This document shows positions 16,673 to 24,834 of a DNA stretch of 64,000 nucleotides, one piece after another. The stretch covers positions 35,801-99,800 of the forward strand of contig JBMYSW010000011.1 of assembly GCA_049603715.1 (NCBI GenBank). The letters run 5' to 3'. The first letter of the stretch is position 1. Every line of letters starts with the position of its first letter. Source of the stretch: Pontibacterium sp049603715. Lineage in GTDB: Bacteria; Pseudomonadota; Gammaproteobacteria; Pseudomonadales; Balneatricaceae. The position numbers and the translations under genes are program-made. Under the pieces are notes generated by a model. The model was not told where the DNA came from. It searched no databases and saw only the letters and a program-made list of their open reading frames with translations.

Positions 16673-18872
16673 GGCCACCTCCTTTTAAAATATCTAATGC
16701 TTCTTGAGCGCCACCACTAAACGCAACACCGCCGCGTTCCATAATAATGACGTGGTCTGCCATTTCGATGTGGCTCGGACGGTGCGTGGTGAGTATCACC
16801 GTACGTCGCCCTTTTAAGCGTTGCAGCTGTAAACGCATGTGTAAGTCTGCAAAGCGGTCGAGGTGGCTGGCTGGCTCGTCCAGCAAAATCACCTGTGCCT
16901 CAGACACAAAGGCACGTGCCAACGCCATACCTCGCACAAACCCTGGGGTGAGCTGCTCAGTTTTCGCATCACCCACTTGGGTTTCAAAGCCTTGAGGCAG
17001 CGCTTGAATATCCGTCAAAATACCTGCTGCAGCGGCGGCTGCAGCTAGGTCGTCATCCGTCGCCATGGGGTTATTTAGGCGAATATTTTGCGCTAACGAA
17101 CCATGAAAGAGTTGCGCATCCTGCGGCACATAAGCAATGGAGCGACGTAGGGTTTTGCCGCCTAACTGACGCACATCCAGCTGATCAAGACTCACAAAGC
17201 CCGACTGGGGCCGGTACATACCTGCAATCATCTTAATCAGCGTCGACTTGCCACTGCCGGTTTCGCCTGCAATCGCTACCAACTGACCCGGTTTTGCCAC
17301 AAAGGATACCCCAGCCAATGCGGGGTCAGCCTGAGGACTGTAACGAAAGCTGACTTTATCGACCTGCACCAGCCCTTTAATTTGTTCCATGGGTTTGGGC
17401 AATGCGCGAATGCTTCGCTCGCTATCCAGAGCCATGAGCTGATTAATTTGATCGATGCTCGTCAAGGTTTGACGCAGACGTGTTTCGTTCAAAAATACCT
17501 GCTGCATCATTCCTAACACTTTGCCAATAATGATCATGACACCAATCAGCGCACCAATACTCAAGTCGCCCGCCATAATCATAAAAACACCCACCAGCAA
17601 GACTGCGATGTTAGCCAAGGCTGCAATGGCTTGGGCAAAACTCGACATGCGCGAAGCATTAGCTGAGGCTTGGTAGTTAGCTTGTGAAGACTCAGCGGTT
17701 AGGCGACGGTACTTTTCCATCCACACGGTTTGCGCTTGTGCCGCTGCAATTTCATTCCGACCATCAAGGGTTTGTGTCTGAAAACGTTGTTGTGCGACCT
17801 TGGCCCGAGAGGAGCGATTGACCAAAGCTTCTTGCACCGACTGATAGGATATCGCTACCAAAAAGAAGATCAGCGCCACCACCACGGGAATCACCGCCAT
17901 CCAGCCGGCAATAAGCCCCAGCACCAATAAGAACACCGGAATAAAGGGCACATCCAGTAACAAGGTTGCAGTGGTGCCAGTAAAAAATTCGCGCACACTG
18001 TCAAACTGCTTTAGCCTTGCCAGCTGCGACTGCACACTCGAACGTTCGGTGAGTAAAGGCGTTAGCGACACCACTTTTTTATAGGCCTCAACGCCCACTA
18101 AGTAGTCGACACGACCCGCCATACGACCAAGGGCTTTAGCCCGAGTCCAGCGCAATACAAGGTCTACTCCGAGCGCCGCTAGAATGCCCAGCAAGAACAT
18201 AGGCAAGGCATCTTTAGACTCAGCACCAATCACCGTGTCGTAAACCGCCATGATAAAAAACGGCACCGCCAAGGTCACAAGGTGCAACACAAAGCTCATA
18301 ACAAACAAGTAGCCAATGTCGCGCTTAAAGCGAAGCAGCAAGCGGGTAAACCAAGGTGTTGACCTATCGGCGCTGCCGCTGTCATTTGGCTCGCGAATAT
18401 TATTGAGCAGATAGAACACCCCTTCGCGAAGGGCCGCAGCAGAGCGCTGTTCTGTGGCATTTAGGGCGGGGTTGTAAACCAGATAGCGCGTTTGATCACT
18501 GGAATGATCGCGCTCAAGCACTAACAAGGCCTCGCCGGTTTGGCTCACAAAAATCAACGGAAATAGCTCACCGGCAACTTGTGAGGCTCCACCTGCTAGC
18601 GGCTGGCTTTGATACCCCAACTCAACCCACAGGTTACGGCACGCAGCAACGCCTAAGTCATCACTAAAGTGTGGCATGGCGTCGATAAGATCTCGCTCGA
18701 CTTGTTGCCATCCTAGGCGGGTTAACAACTCATACGTGCAAGCAATCAACGGGGCCTCTTGCGCAACAGTCGCTAAATCGCCAATACGTAGGGCGTTGGC
18801 AACACGCTCACTGCGAACACCTCTGCTCGTAGCTTCATTATTTGAGCTATTGGGCATCACCACATCAGTCAT
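16662..18872 (-). CDS. type I secretion ABC transporter with degenerate C39-like domain (LapB-like)
   Basis: An inner-membrane exporter half-transporter of about 736 residues. An N-terminal C39-peptidase-like domain (about 35-150) lacks the catalytic Cys, so it should bind substrate rather than cleave it. Next come six TM helices (about 170-450) and an ATPase domain. Walker A GETGSGKSTL, the Q-loop YVPQDAQLF, Walker B VILLDEP and the H-loop TTHRPS are intact, but the LSGGQ signature is replaced by LTPGF. The ATG at 18872 is preceded by GGGGAGG and overlaps the upstream gene's stop by 8 bases; the longer frame from 18917 is unlikely. It probably pairs with the neighbouring ABC protein and exports the divergent RTX protein. 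Confidence 0.9.
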   Translation of the reverse strand: MTDVVMPNSSNNEATSRGVRSERVANALRIGDLATVAQEAPLIACTYELLTRLGWQQVERDLIDAMPHFSDDLGVAACRNLWVELGYQSQPLAGGASQVAGELFPLIFVSQTGEALLVLERDHSSDQTRYLVYNPALNATEQRSAAALREGVFYLLNNIREPNDSGSADRSTPWFTRLLLRFKRDIGYLFVMSFVLHLVTLAVPFFIMAVYDTVIGAESKDALPMFLLGILAALGVDLVLRWTRAKALGRMAGRVDYLVGVEAYKKVVSLTPLLTERSSVQSQLARLKQFDSVREFFTGTTATLLLDVPFIPVFLLVLGLIAGWMAVIPVVVALIFFLVAISYQSVQEALVNRSSRAKVAQQRFQTQTLDGRNEIAAAQAQTVWMEKYRRLTAESSQANYQASANASRMSSFAQAIAALANIAVLLVGVFMIMAGDLSIGALIGVMIIIGKVLGMMQQVFLNETRLRQTLTSIDQINQLMALDSERSIRALPKPMEQIKGLVQVDKVSFRYSPQADPALAGVSFVAKPGQLVAIAGETGSGKSTLIKMIAGMYRPQSGFVSLDQLDVRQLGGKTLRRSIAYVPQDAQLFHGSLAQNIRLNNPMATDDDLAAAAAAAGILTDIQALPQGFETQVGDAKTEQLTPGFVRGMALARAFVSEAQVILLDEPASHLDRFADLHMRLQLQRLKGRRTVILTTHRPSHIEMADHVIIMERGGVAFSGGAQEALDILKGGGRGR

Positions 18873-20529
18873 TGGCAGCCTCCCCAGCTTTCGCTTGTTG
18901 AGCGCGCAAATCAACAAAGCGACCTTGGTCTAACTCATATACCTGCTTACACAAACGCAAAAACGAAGGACGATTCGACACAATAAACAGCGCCTTTTCA
19001 GGCTGAATCGAGCGTAAGTAATGATAAAGATGGCGATCTAAACGGAAGTCAAACATCGCATTTACATCGTCTAACACCAGTAGTTGGGGATGCCCTACTA
19101 AGGCACGAATTAAGGTCACTAACTGTCGAACCGCTTGGGATACAGGCTCAATCGCAGCACCGCCCACCCGAGTTTCAAGGCCGTCAGGCAAACGGTTAAT
19201 TAGAGGTTCTAGCCCCAGCACACGGGATAAATACAAGGCTTGATTCACCGCCTCGCCTGTGCGAAACAGAGTCATATTTTCAAGCAAGGTGCCTTCGTAA
19301 AGCACACCACGCTGGGGTGCCCAGCATAAATAGTCTCGCAGCTGTTCGGCTGGCACTTTTGCCAACGCAGTATCCGCGAGTAGCAGTTCGCCTTGTGTTG
19401 GCTCTAGGTAACCCGCCAACATCATCGCCAAAGTGCTTTTGCCGGACCCTGTCGCGCCTGTCACCGCAACTGAGTCACCGACAGTCAGTTGAAAACTCAC
19501 ATCTGAAAACACGGGCGCTTGTGTGCCTGGATATTGGTAGCTCATTGACTTTGCTTCCAACACCGCATTGTTTAAATCAACTTCTTGCGCAGCTTCAGTT
19601 TGCACTGGCTCTGTTACTTTTTCGAGGGCTTGGGCATTGGCGTTGGCCAACTTAACGGTTTGAAGCGACGTCCAAAGCGACATCGCTTTAATGCCAGGCG
19701 CAATAGCTCGGGTGGTCAACATGGTCGCAGCCGCCAAAGCACCGAGTGATAGCTCACCCGACAGCACTTCCGCACTACCAAGACCCACCACTAACACCAT
19801 CCCCAACTGGGTGACGGTACTTCCCAAACTTTGCACCAAGTTATTCATAAAGCTAACTTGGGAAACCCCTTCTGCCGAGCGTTTTTGTAGGCGCTCGTAA
19901 CGGCGCATCATCACGCTCTCTAAAGCCATAGCTTTAACCGTGTGCACAAACCCCAAAGACTCAATTAAAAAGTTTTGTCGCTGCTGTTCTAAGTCATGAC
20001 GACCTTTAAGTGCCCCGCCCAGTCGCTTTGCTACCCATAAGCTCACCACCGCATAAAGGCAGAGTAGTGCGATTGGAACCCATACCAAGGGGCCACACAC
20101 TAACCAAATAAGCCCTAAAAACAGCAACGCAAAGGGAAAATCAATAAGCATGATCATTGATTGACCAGAACAAAAACGCGTCAGCTCATCCACTGAGCTC
20201 AACTTAGATAAGAAGTAACCACGGGCATGTTGGTTGTAAACCAAGGTATCGACATGAAGGAGTCGCTTTAAAAAGTGTACATGGGTTTGGTGTTCCCATT
20301 GGGCGCCAAACCACGCCAACGCATTTGCCCTGACCACCCGCAGCAGCGCCTCAATTAATGCGGCCACCACCAGCACGGCGATCAACACACTAAGGGTATC
20401 AAGGGCTTCGTTTGGGATAATTCGATCGTAGGCCTGCAATATAACAAGGGGCATAACCAACCCAAGCAGGTTGATCACTAATGAGGCGCATAAAATATCA
20501 GGCCGTAACCAGTTCTTTGGAACCACCAT
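18865..20529 (-). CDS. second type I secretion ABC half-transporter, degenerate ATPase
   Basis: About 554 residues from ATG 20529 (AGGA upstream at 9 bases); a TTG at 20562 would add 11 residues and is less likely. It begins directly with TM helices (LLGLVMPLVILQAYD, about 20-300) and has no peptidase-like domain. The ATPase domain keeps Walker A GATGSGKST and the Q-loop CWAPQRGVLYEG. However, Walker B is LLVLDDVNA with Asp in place of the catalytic Glu, the signature reads EPVSQAVRQL instead of LSGGQ, and the H-loop His is Asn (VSNRPS). These changes suggest a largely non-hydrolytic site, so it likely forms a heterodimer with the next gene, which it overlaps by 8 bases. First gene of the leftward secretion operon. 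Confidence 0.85.
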   Translation of the reverse strand: MVVPKNWLRPDILCASLVINLLGLVMPLVILQAYDRIIPNEALDTLSVLIAVLVVAALIEALLRVVRANALAWFGAQWEHQTHVHFLKRLLHVDTLVYNQHARGYFLSKLSSVDELTRFCSGQSMIMLIDFPFALLFLGLIWLVCGPLVWVPIALLCLYAVVSLWVAKRLGGALKGRHDLEQQRQNFLIESLGFVHTVKAMALESVMMRRYERLQKRSAEGVSQVSFMNNLVQSLGSTVTQLGMVLVVGLGSAEVLSGELSLGALAAATMLTTRAIAPGIKAMSLWTSLQTVKLANANAQALEKVTEPVQTEAAQEVDLNNAVLEAKSMSYQYPGTQAPVFSDVSFQLTVGDSVAVTGATGSGKSTLAMMLAGYLEPTQGELLLADTALAKVPAEQLRDYLCWAPQRGVLYEGTLLENMTLFRTGEAVNQALYLSRVLGLEPLINRLPDGLETRVGGAAIEPVSQAVRQLVTLIRALVGHPQLLVLDDVNAMFDFRLDRHLYHYLRSIQPEKALFIVSNRPSFLRLCKQVYELDQGRFVDLRAQQAKAGEAAND

Positions 20530-20770
20530 TAAAAATTTTCCTGTAACTGCATATCTCTGCAAAACGACTACTGAATGGCCACCTACCTTGATAATAGCGG
20601 CTACAAGGCAATTATCATTAGATGCCCAATATCACTATAGAGCGTTTAACTGTATTCAACCGCCATTAGAACGGAAAAAACCCTAACAAAAAAACCAAAT
20701 TAAAACAAAAACAAAAAATAAAAACTATTAAAAACAACAGCTTATACAAACAATGAAAACACAAAAAAAC

Positions 20771-20799
20771 TTGAAAAAGCAAGTATTTAATACTATATT
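20771..20799 (+). promoter_or_regulatory. sigma-70-like promoter for the RTX gene
   Basis: TTGAAA (20771-20776), a 17-base spacer and TATATT (20794-20799) match the sigma-70 consensus well. It points at the RTX gene, whose ATG is 90 bases downstream. Confidence 0.55.
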
Positions 20800-20804
20800 A
20801 GTAT
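20790..20804. promoter_or_regulatory. inverted repeat overlapping the RTX -10 box
   Basis: ATACTA-TAT-TAGTAT is a perfect 6-bp inverted repeat with a 3-base centre, covering the -10 element. Position suggests an operator for a dimeric repressor, though it may simply be AT-rich chance. Confidence 0.35.
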
Positions 20805-20888
20805 AACAAACAAAGGGCGAGATAGTTTTAGCTAACGATTCTCAATTCATTAGAACCTCCCCAAAGCACCCTCGAGAGAGCGTTAAGG

Positions 20889-23345
20889 ATGATAATTAGC
20901 CAGATTTGGCCACAGCACTTTGCTTCTTGGTGGCAAACCAACAGCGGCGACAATATTGCGTTAAATTTTGGTCACTCAAATTCCACACAGCTGAATAGCC
21001 TCTTTCAGCTATCGAGCAATACTACTCCGATTAACCAGACGATATTTAACGACTGGTATACATCATATACTAATGAATACGCATCAGACGCCCAGAGCAG
21101 TAGCTACTCCGAGGGCACATTCTTATTCTCCTACAACGGATCCAACGCCCACCGCGTGTTTTCCTCACCCGACAACACAGTCACTTATTACGCCCTAGAC
21201 GATCGCGACCACATTTTTCTTTCTAACAGCACCAATGATTCTGTACACCTTAGAAGCGGAGACGACCTGCTTTTACTTGGCGCAGGTGACGACTACGCTA
21301 ATACTGGCGGCGGCAACGATATTATCCTAGCTGACTTCGGCGCGAAAACCCTAATCACAGGAGAAGGAGACGACTATGTTTTACTCAATCTTGGGAACGC
21401 TCCATCTCTTCTTCCAAACGAAGTTCATTTAGGCGAGGGAAACAACACCCTCTTTACATTTGGGGATGCATCAACGGATATTTTGGTTACCGCAGCCTCT
21501 GGTGATAACACCATACTAACAGGCGCAGGCGACGACCAAGTCTACGCCGGAAGCGGTAATAATACAGTAAGTGTTGGTTCAGGCTCTGACTATGTCATAA
21601 CAGGAGCAGGCGACGATACAATATACTCATCCGCAGGCCACCTAAGCGCAATTACCGGAGCAGGCAATGATTCGGTGTTTATAGAAAAGGGCTCCGCTCA
21701 CACCCACCTTGGTTCAGGCAATAATAGTTTTAAAGTCATAGACTCAAGCTCTCGCGGTGCAATCTACGTTTCAGCTGAGGCGGGTAACAACTTAATCAAA
21801 ACAGCCGCTGGCGATGACAATATAGTGGTCAGCGGATCAGGCGAGCAAACCATATTCACAGGCGCTGGCGATGATAATGTTTCTATCACTTCAGGTAACA
21901 GCCACATCGACCTAGGCCAAGGGAACGACGAGTTTCGCCTTAAGAACTTAAACGATACCAGTAGCATCACCGTCGTCAGCGAAAGCGGCAATAACTTTAT
22001 CCAAACCGGTGCCGGCGACGACACCCTCAAAACCGGCAGCGGCCATGACCAGCTCTATGCCGGCGACGGCAACAACCACATTATTAGCGGTGACGGAAAC
22101 GACCATATCATTGCTGGCATTGGTGAACAGTTCATCCAAGCAGGCGCTGGCGATGATAATGTTTCTATCACCTCAGGTAACAGCCACATCAACCTAGGCC
22201 AAGGGAACGACGAGTTTCGCCTTAAAAACCTAAACGACACCAGCAGCATCACCGTCGTCAGCGAAAGCGGTAATAACTTTGTCCAAACCGGTGCCGGCGA
22301 CGACACCCTCAAAACCGGCAGCGGCCATGACCAGCTCTATGCCGGCGACGGCAACAACCACATTATTAGCGGTGACGGAAACGACCATATCATTGCTGGC
22401 ATTGGTGAACAGTTCATCCAAGCAGGCGCTGGCGATGATAATGTTTCTATCACCTCAGGTAACAGCCACATCAACCTAGGCCAAGGGAACGACGAGTTTC
22501 GCCTTAAAAACCTAAACGACACCAGCAGCATCACCGTCGTCAGCGAAAGCGGTAATAACTTTGTCCAAACCGGAGCGGGCGACGACAGCATCTCCGTCGG
22601 CGACGGAAATAACCACATTTATACCTCCGCTGGAATTGACACTATCACAACCGGCTCCGGCATTAATATTATCAACACTGGCAGCGGTGATGATTTCGTT
22701 AACATTAGCGATGGGCATCAAACAGCATACCTTGGTTCAGGAAATGATCTATTAATAGTTAACAGCATTAATGATAACAGCACTAGCTTGATCTACGGTG
22801 AAGGCGGTAATGATGAAATTCACGGTGGCGCAGGTAATGACACCATTCTTGGCGGACAAGGAAGTGACTACTTAACATCGCAGAGCGGCTCTAACGCCCT
22901 ATACGGGGAGGATGGTGATGACCAGCTTGTCGGTGGCTCCCAAAATGACCTTCTATTCGGCGGGGAAGGAAACGACTTTTTGTACGGAGGGGAAGGTAAC
23001 GATGAGCTTTACGGCGGTACCGGAAACGACTCTTTCGTGACCAGCTCGGGAAACGATATTATATACGGGCAAGACGGAGCAGACACTCTGACTGTAGATA
23101 GCTCTTTTGACTACACTGCTTTTTATGGTGGTGAGGGCTTGATGGACAGTATCGTTATAAGCTCTTCATACCTAAGCTCTCTTGATCAGGATTTACCATG
23201 GACCTTAAGTATCAATGAGCAAGCAACCATAACCGATTGGAGCACAGGTTCCCTTACTGCTTTAAATAACGTCTTTGGGAGCATCCTTTTCTCAGACGGA
23301 AGTCAGCTCGACTTCTATGATCTGGACGCTCTTTATTGGTCTTAA
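20889..23345 (+). CDS. RTX calcium-binding repeat protein, likely T1SS substrate
   Basis: An 818-residue, Asp/Gly-rich protein. Residues 1-110 are non-repeat (MIISQIWPQHFASWW, then Ser/Asn/Thr-rich). From about 115 to 720 it is built of GxGxDx-type nonapeptides such as GAGDDN and GEGNDFLYGG, the calcium-binding beta-roll found in type I secretion substrates. Bases 21861-22590 hold 94-residue units repeated almost exactly. The last 60 residues lack repeats and end in LDFYDLDALYWS, as expected for a C-terminal secretion signal of acidic and hydrophobic residues. No catalytic domain is recognisable, so an adhesin or surface-layer role is possible but unproven. It has almost no cysteine, as usual for RTX proteins. 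It is divergent from the T1SS genes. The ATG lies directly after TAAGG, so the ribosome site is unusual (GAGAG further upstream). Confidence 0.88.
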   Translation: MIISQIWPQHFASWWQTNSGDNIALNFGHSNSTQLNSLFQLSSNTTPINQTIFNDWYTSYTNEYASDAQSSSYSEGTFLFSYNGSNAHRVFSSPDNTVTYYALDDRDHIFLSNSTNDSVHLRSGDDLLLLGAGDDYANTGGGNDIILADFGAKTLITGEGDDYVLLNLGNAPSLLPNEVHLGEGNNTLFTFGDASTDILVTAASGDNTILTGAGDDQVYAGSGNNTVSVGSGSDYVITGAGDDTIYSSAGHLSAITGAGNDSVFIEKGSAHTHLGSGNNSFKVIDSSSRGAIYVSAEAGNNLIKTAAGDDNIVVSGSGEQTIFTGAGDDNVSITSGNSHIDLGQGNDEFRLKNLNDTSSITVVSESGNNFIQTGAGDDTLKTGSGHDQLYAGDGNNHIISGDGNDHIIAGIGEQFIQAGAGDDNVSITSGNSHINLGQGNDEFRLKNLNDTSSITVVSESGNNFVQTGAGDDTLKTGSGHDQLYAGDGNNHIISGDGNDHIIAGIGEQFIQAGAGDDNVSITSGNSHINLGQGNDEFRLKNLNDTSSITVVSESGNNFVQTGAGDDSISVGDGNNHIYTSAGIDTITTGSGINIINTGSGDDFVNISDGHQTAYLGSGNDLLIVNSINDNSTSLIYGEGGNDEIHGGAGNDTILGGQGSDYLTSQSGSNALYGEDGDDQLVGGSQNDLLFGGEGNDFLYGGEGNDELYGGTGNDSFVTSSGNDIIYGQDGADTLTVDSSFDYTAFYGGEGLMDSIVISSSYLSSLDQDLPWTLSINEQATITDWSTGSLTALNNVFGSILFSDGSQLDFYDLDALYWS
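21861..22590 (+). repeat. 282-bp tandem repeat inside the RTX gene, about 2.6 copies
   Basis: Unit starts (GGCGCTGGCGATGATAATG) fall at 21861, 22143 and 22425, exactly 282 bases (94 codons) apart. The first half of copies 2 and 3 appears identical and the second half of copies 1 and 2 appears identical. The first half of copy 1 differs at several, mostly silent, sites. Copy 3 diverges after about 22571. Confidence 0.95.
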
Positions 23346-23400
23346 AAAAGCTACAACACCGCAACCAATTTTTTGCGCCAAATCAACTCAAGTGATAATT

Positions 23401-23423
23401 CTTAGCCTCTGTAGGAGGCTAAG
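23401..23423. other. hairpin after the RTX gene
   Basis: CTTAGCCTC and GAGGCTAAG form a 9-bp stem with a 5-base loop, about 55 bases after the RTX stop. No T run follows, so it is at best a weak or factor-dependent terminator. Confidence 0.35.
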
Positions 23424-23515
23424 CGCGCTTAGGCACGATAGGCCTATATTCTCGCTTTTGGCGAGTGGTTATAATATCGACCACTTATCATGCCGACATT
23501 GTGGAGAAGCGCACC

Positions 23516-24316
23516 ATGAAGCAATCGCTCCTTTTGGCCACAGGGCTCAGCCTTGTCCTCGCCATTTCACCGGCGTTTGGCTCAGACTTATCCAAAGCCA
23601 CCGACCTTTTTCTGCAACAAAACTATGAGCAAGCACGCTCTCTACTCGAACCGCTTGCCCGCGGTGGTGACGTTAAAGCCCTTGCGATGCTGGGCAACAT
23701 TTACGAGAAGGGCTTAGGGATTGATGCAGATCGCCAACGCGCCCAAAGCCTTTACGAGCGCGGCGCCAACGTGGGTGACCTCACCTGCCTTAACGCCCTT
23801 CGCGAGCTACAAAACCAAGACTATCGCAAAGAGCTGGTCGACATTAAAGGCCGTATCGAACAAGGCTACGCATCGGCCATGAATCGCTATGGTGTGATGT
23901 TAGAGTTTGGCCAAGGCCTAGAGCGCAACCCTACTGAGGCCTTTGCTTGGTACCAAAAAGCCGCCAAAGCGCAACTGCCCGATGCCTATTACAACCTAGG
24001 ACGCGCCTACAACTTTGGCACAGGCGTTTCTCAAGACTTTAGCCTAGCTGAAGATTGGTACTACAAAGCCATTAAAGAAGGCAACACCGACGCACTCTTT
24101 TACCTCGGCACCCTCTATTCCAACAACTTGGGTGCAGATAAAACCACTGACCAAAACGTCATTGCCTATGCGTGGATGCATAATGCAGCCAAACTCGGAA
24201 ACCGCACAGCCCAAGCCATTGAGCAACGCCTGCTCATTAAGCTGGATGCCGCTAACATGGGCGACTCGGCCCGTGCCTTGGCCAGTGCTTACGAACGCCA
24301 ATACCTAAAGCCTTAA
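23516..24316 (+). CDS. exported Sel1/TPR-like repeat protein
   Basis: A 266-residue periplasmic protein. The ATG at 23516 follows GGAGAAG and opens with the signal peptide MKQSLLLATGLSLVLAISPAFG. The frame continues upstream to 23465 but would bury that signal. The mature part has Sel1 repeats of about 36 residues, for example ALAMLGNIYEKGLGIDADRQ, SAMNRYGVMLEFGQGLERN, DAYYNLGRAYNFGTGVSQDF and DALFYLGTLYSNNLGADKT. These repeats serve as protein-binding scaffolds; the partner is unknown. It is followed after 4 bases by the RDD gene, suggesting co-transcription. Confidence 0.85.
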   Translation: MKQSLLLATGLSLVLAISPAFGSDLSKATDLFLQQNYEQARSLLEPLARGGDVKALAMLGNIYEKGLGIDADRQRAQSLYERGANVGDLTCLNALRELQNQDYRKELVDIKGRIEQGYASAMNRYGVMLEFGQGLERNPTEAFAWYQKAAKAQLPDAYYNLGRAYNFGTGVSQDFSLAEDWYYKAIKEGNTDALFYLGTLYSNNLGADKTTDQNVIAYAWMHNAAKLGNRTAQAIEQRLLIKLDAANMGDSARALASAYERQYLKP

Positions 24317-24320
24317 TCTT

Positions 24321-24761
24321 ATGACTCGTTACTTTAGCGAAACCTACAGCCAGCTCAGCCAAGGCTCCCCCATTAAACGACTCTTGGCGATGGTCTATGA
24401 CAGCCTGATTTTAATGGCATTATGGATGCTGGTGGGCTTTGTCGGTGTAGCGGTTAATGGTGGTGAAGCTATTGAAGGTCCGTTTTTTCGCAGCGCCTTG
24501 TTTCTGGCCACCTTTGCTTTTTTTGGCTTTTTTTGGGTTAAAAGCGGCCAAACGCTAGGCATGATGGCATGGCGTTTAAGAGTGCAAACCCCCGAGGGTG
24601 AAAAACTCACAGCGCAACAAGCATTGATTCGTTTTTTTGCGGCAGGGTTATCTTGGTTAGCTCTGGGGCTGGGCTTTTTATGGATGTTTATTCATCCACG
24701 CAAACTGGCTTGGCACGACCTTATCTCGGGTACATGTGTCGTTCAGTTACCAAAAAAATAG
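24321..24761 (+). CDS. RDD family membrane protein
   Basis: A 146-residue inner-membrane protein with three hydrophobic segments (about 25-50, 60-80, 108-130) and the family features: an Arg in SPIKRLLAMVYDSLILMALW with Asp in the first helix, then GQTLGMMAWRLRV and a C-terminal WHDLISGTCVV. RDD proteins are small membrane proteins, some linked to ion exchange; the function here is unknown. It is co-directional with and 4 bases after the Sel1 gene, and its stop codon lies at the base of a terminator hairpin. Confidence 0.88.
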   Translation: MTRYFSETYSQLSQGSPIKRLLAMVYDSLILMALWMLVGFVGVAVNGGEAIEGPFFRSALFLATFAFFGFFWVKSGQTLGMMAWRLRVQTPEGEKLTAQQALIRFFAAGLSWLALGLGFLWMFIHPRKLAWHDLISGTCVVQLPKK

Positions 24762-24780
24762 GCCACATCGGTGGCCTATT
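24757..24780. terminator. bidirectional terminator between RDD gene and lptG
   Basis: AATAGGCCAC and GTGGCCTATT pair perfectly over 10 bp with an ATCG loop. A run of A before it gives T7 on the minus strand; the plus side has only a short T-rich tail. It lies between two converging genes (the RDD stop is 24759-24761). Confidence 0.8.
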
Positions 24781-24834
24781 CTCATGTTCCTCGCCCTCGC
24801 TTTTTGGCGCTTTCTCTTGCACCTCTAAACTGCG

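Larger units (their letters stand above)
20563..20888. other. AT-rich divergent control region between T1SS operon and RTX gene
   Basis: This 326-base region is strongly A/T-rich, above all 20690-20830, with long A runs, unlike flanking coding DNA. It holds the likely RTX promoter (20771-20799) and an inverted repeat overlapping its -10. Such DNA is a common target of H-NS/MvaT-type silencers; that role is inference. Confidence 0.55.

Noticed and set aside
20530..20562. TTG start for the second ABC protein
   Set aside because: The ATG at 20529 has a better-placed AGGA and leads straight into the first TM region.
21861..22590. CRISPR-like array
   Set aside because: The 282-bp units are adjacent, coding, in frame and lack unique spacers; they are RTX protein repeats.
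21764..22721. Several minus-strand open frames inside the RTX gene
   Set aside because: They are shadows of the tandem repeat, recur with the same 282-base spacing, and have no ribosome sites.
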